Shown here piece after piece: positions 63,847 through 64,000 of a DNA stretch of 64,000 bases (the stretch's first letter is position 1; each line of letters begins with the position of its first letter). The translations under genes and the position numbers were made by a program. This DNA is from Hyphomonas sp. (lineage in GTDB: Bacteria; Pseudomonadota; Alphaproteobacteria; Caulobacterales; Hyphomonadaceae): positions 52,888-116,887 of the forward strand of contig PACZ01000032.1 of assembly GCA_002700305.1 (NCBI GenBank). Reading direction: 5' to 3'. The notes under the pieces are model-generated. The model did no database searches, was not told the origin of the DNA, and worked only from the letters and a program-made list of their open reading frames with translations.

Positions 63847-64000
63847 TTATTCGCCGTCCTTGATCCAGACTTCGACCTGGCCTTTCAGCTTCAGGGTCAG
63901 CGGCTTGCCCTTGCGGTCGAGCGCCTTGCCGGCGGCGACTTTGATCCAGCCTTCGGAGATGCAGTACTCCTCGACATTGGTTTTTTCCGTGCCGTTGAAA
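63847..64000 (-). CDS. DUF3297 family protein, 5'-truncated by the window end
   Basis: The minus-strand frame from the window edge to TAA at 63847 gives the last 50 residues of a small protein: NGTEKTNVEEYCISEGW, KVAAGKALDRKGKPLTLKLKG, VEVWIKDGE. This is the C-terminal half of DUF3297 proteins (about 80-100 residues), common in Alphaproteobacteria and of unknown function. Only the end is in the window. It faces the MddA-like gene with nine bases between. Confidence 0.8.
   Translation of the reverse strand, partial: FNGTEKTNVEEYCISEGWIKVAAGKALDRKGKPLTLKLKGQVEVWIKDGE

Overview
The window looks like chromosome from a GC-rich alphaproteobacterium. The best fit is a budding or stalked marine member of the Hyphomonadaceae/Caulobacterales type, although species cannot be told from sequence alone. 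Supporting signs are high-GC coding bias, frequent TTG/GTG starts, a panB - TPR protein - bamB - der gene string, a ClpS/ClpA pair, a phasin, a DUF3297 protein, MarR- and OxyR-type regulators and many envelope genes. No rRNA, CRISPR array, insertion sequence or complete prophage was seen. One tRNA gene is present.

Layout. 1-4.9 kb: the end of glmS, then a tightly overlapped dTDP-L-rhamnose operon (rfbC-rfbB-rfbD-rfbA), followed by an unassigned nucleotidyltransferase-fold protein. 5.9-8.8 kb: a lipidated subtilase with a beta-rich C-terminus, plus a small lipoprotein. 8.8-12.3 kb (minus strand): a methyl-cycle operon ahcY-purU-metK, preceded by a strong UTR hairpin and three tandem CTATAG palindromes. 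12.6-16 kb: a hypothetical protein, a LysR regulator of the OxyR type without the redox cysteines, two small arginine-rich proteins and NhaA.

16-42 kb is mainly a surface-polysaccharide locus. It holds a WbpE-like sugar aminotransferase, several glycosyltransferases, two FkbM methyltransferase modules (one inside an 1100-residue fusion), a sulfotransferase-like protein, a Wzm/Wzt-type ABC exporter, UDP-ManNAc/ManNAcA genes (wecB, wecC), a GT2 transferase, UDP-xylose synthase and galE. A DUF2793 phage/GTA-spike-like protein sits alone among the sugar genes. Embedded non-sugar genes are phhA, tRNA-Ile2 and a SIMPL-domain protein. kdsD lies at 41 kb and kdsA at 52 kb, so Kdo synthesis is also here. 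GlmS, RfbABCD, WecBC, UXS and GalE supply nucleotide sugars, the glycosyltransferases assemble them, FkbM and sulfotransferase proteins may decorate the chain, and the ABC pair exports it.

42-64 kb is mostly housekeeping and envelope: a D,D-carboxypeptidase, phasin, clpS-clpA, an OpgC-like acyltransferase, a serine-hydrolase esterase, MscS, a pseudouridine synthase, kdsA, an RcnB-like Arg/His/Tyr-rich secreted protein, arfB, a MarR-nitroreductase pair, arsM, der-bamB-TPR-panB, and two multi-pass proteins of the NnrU/MddA type. Upstream of kdsA there is a previously uncalled 26-codon ORF with a 15-nt perfect match to the 16S rRNA 3' end as its ribosome binding site, followed by its own hairpin terminator.
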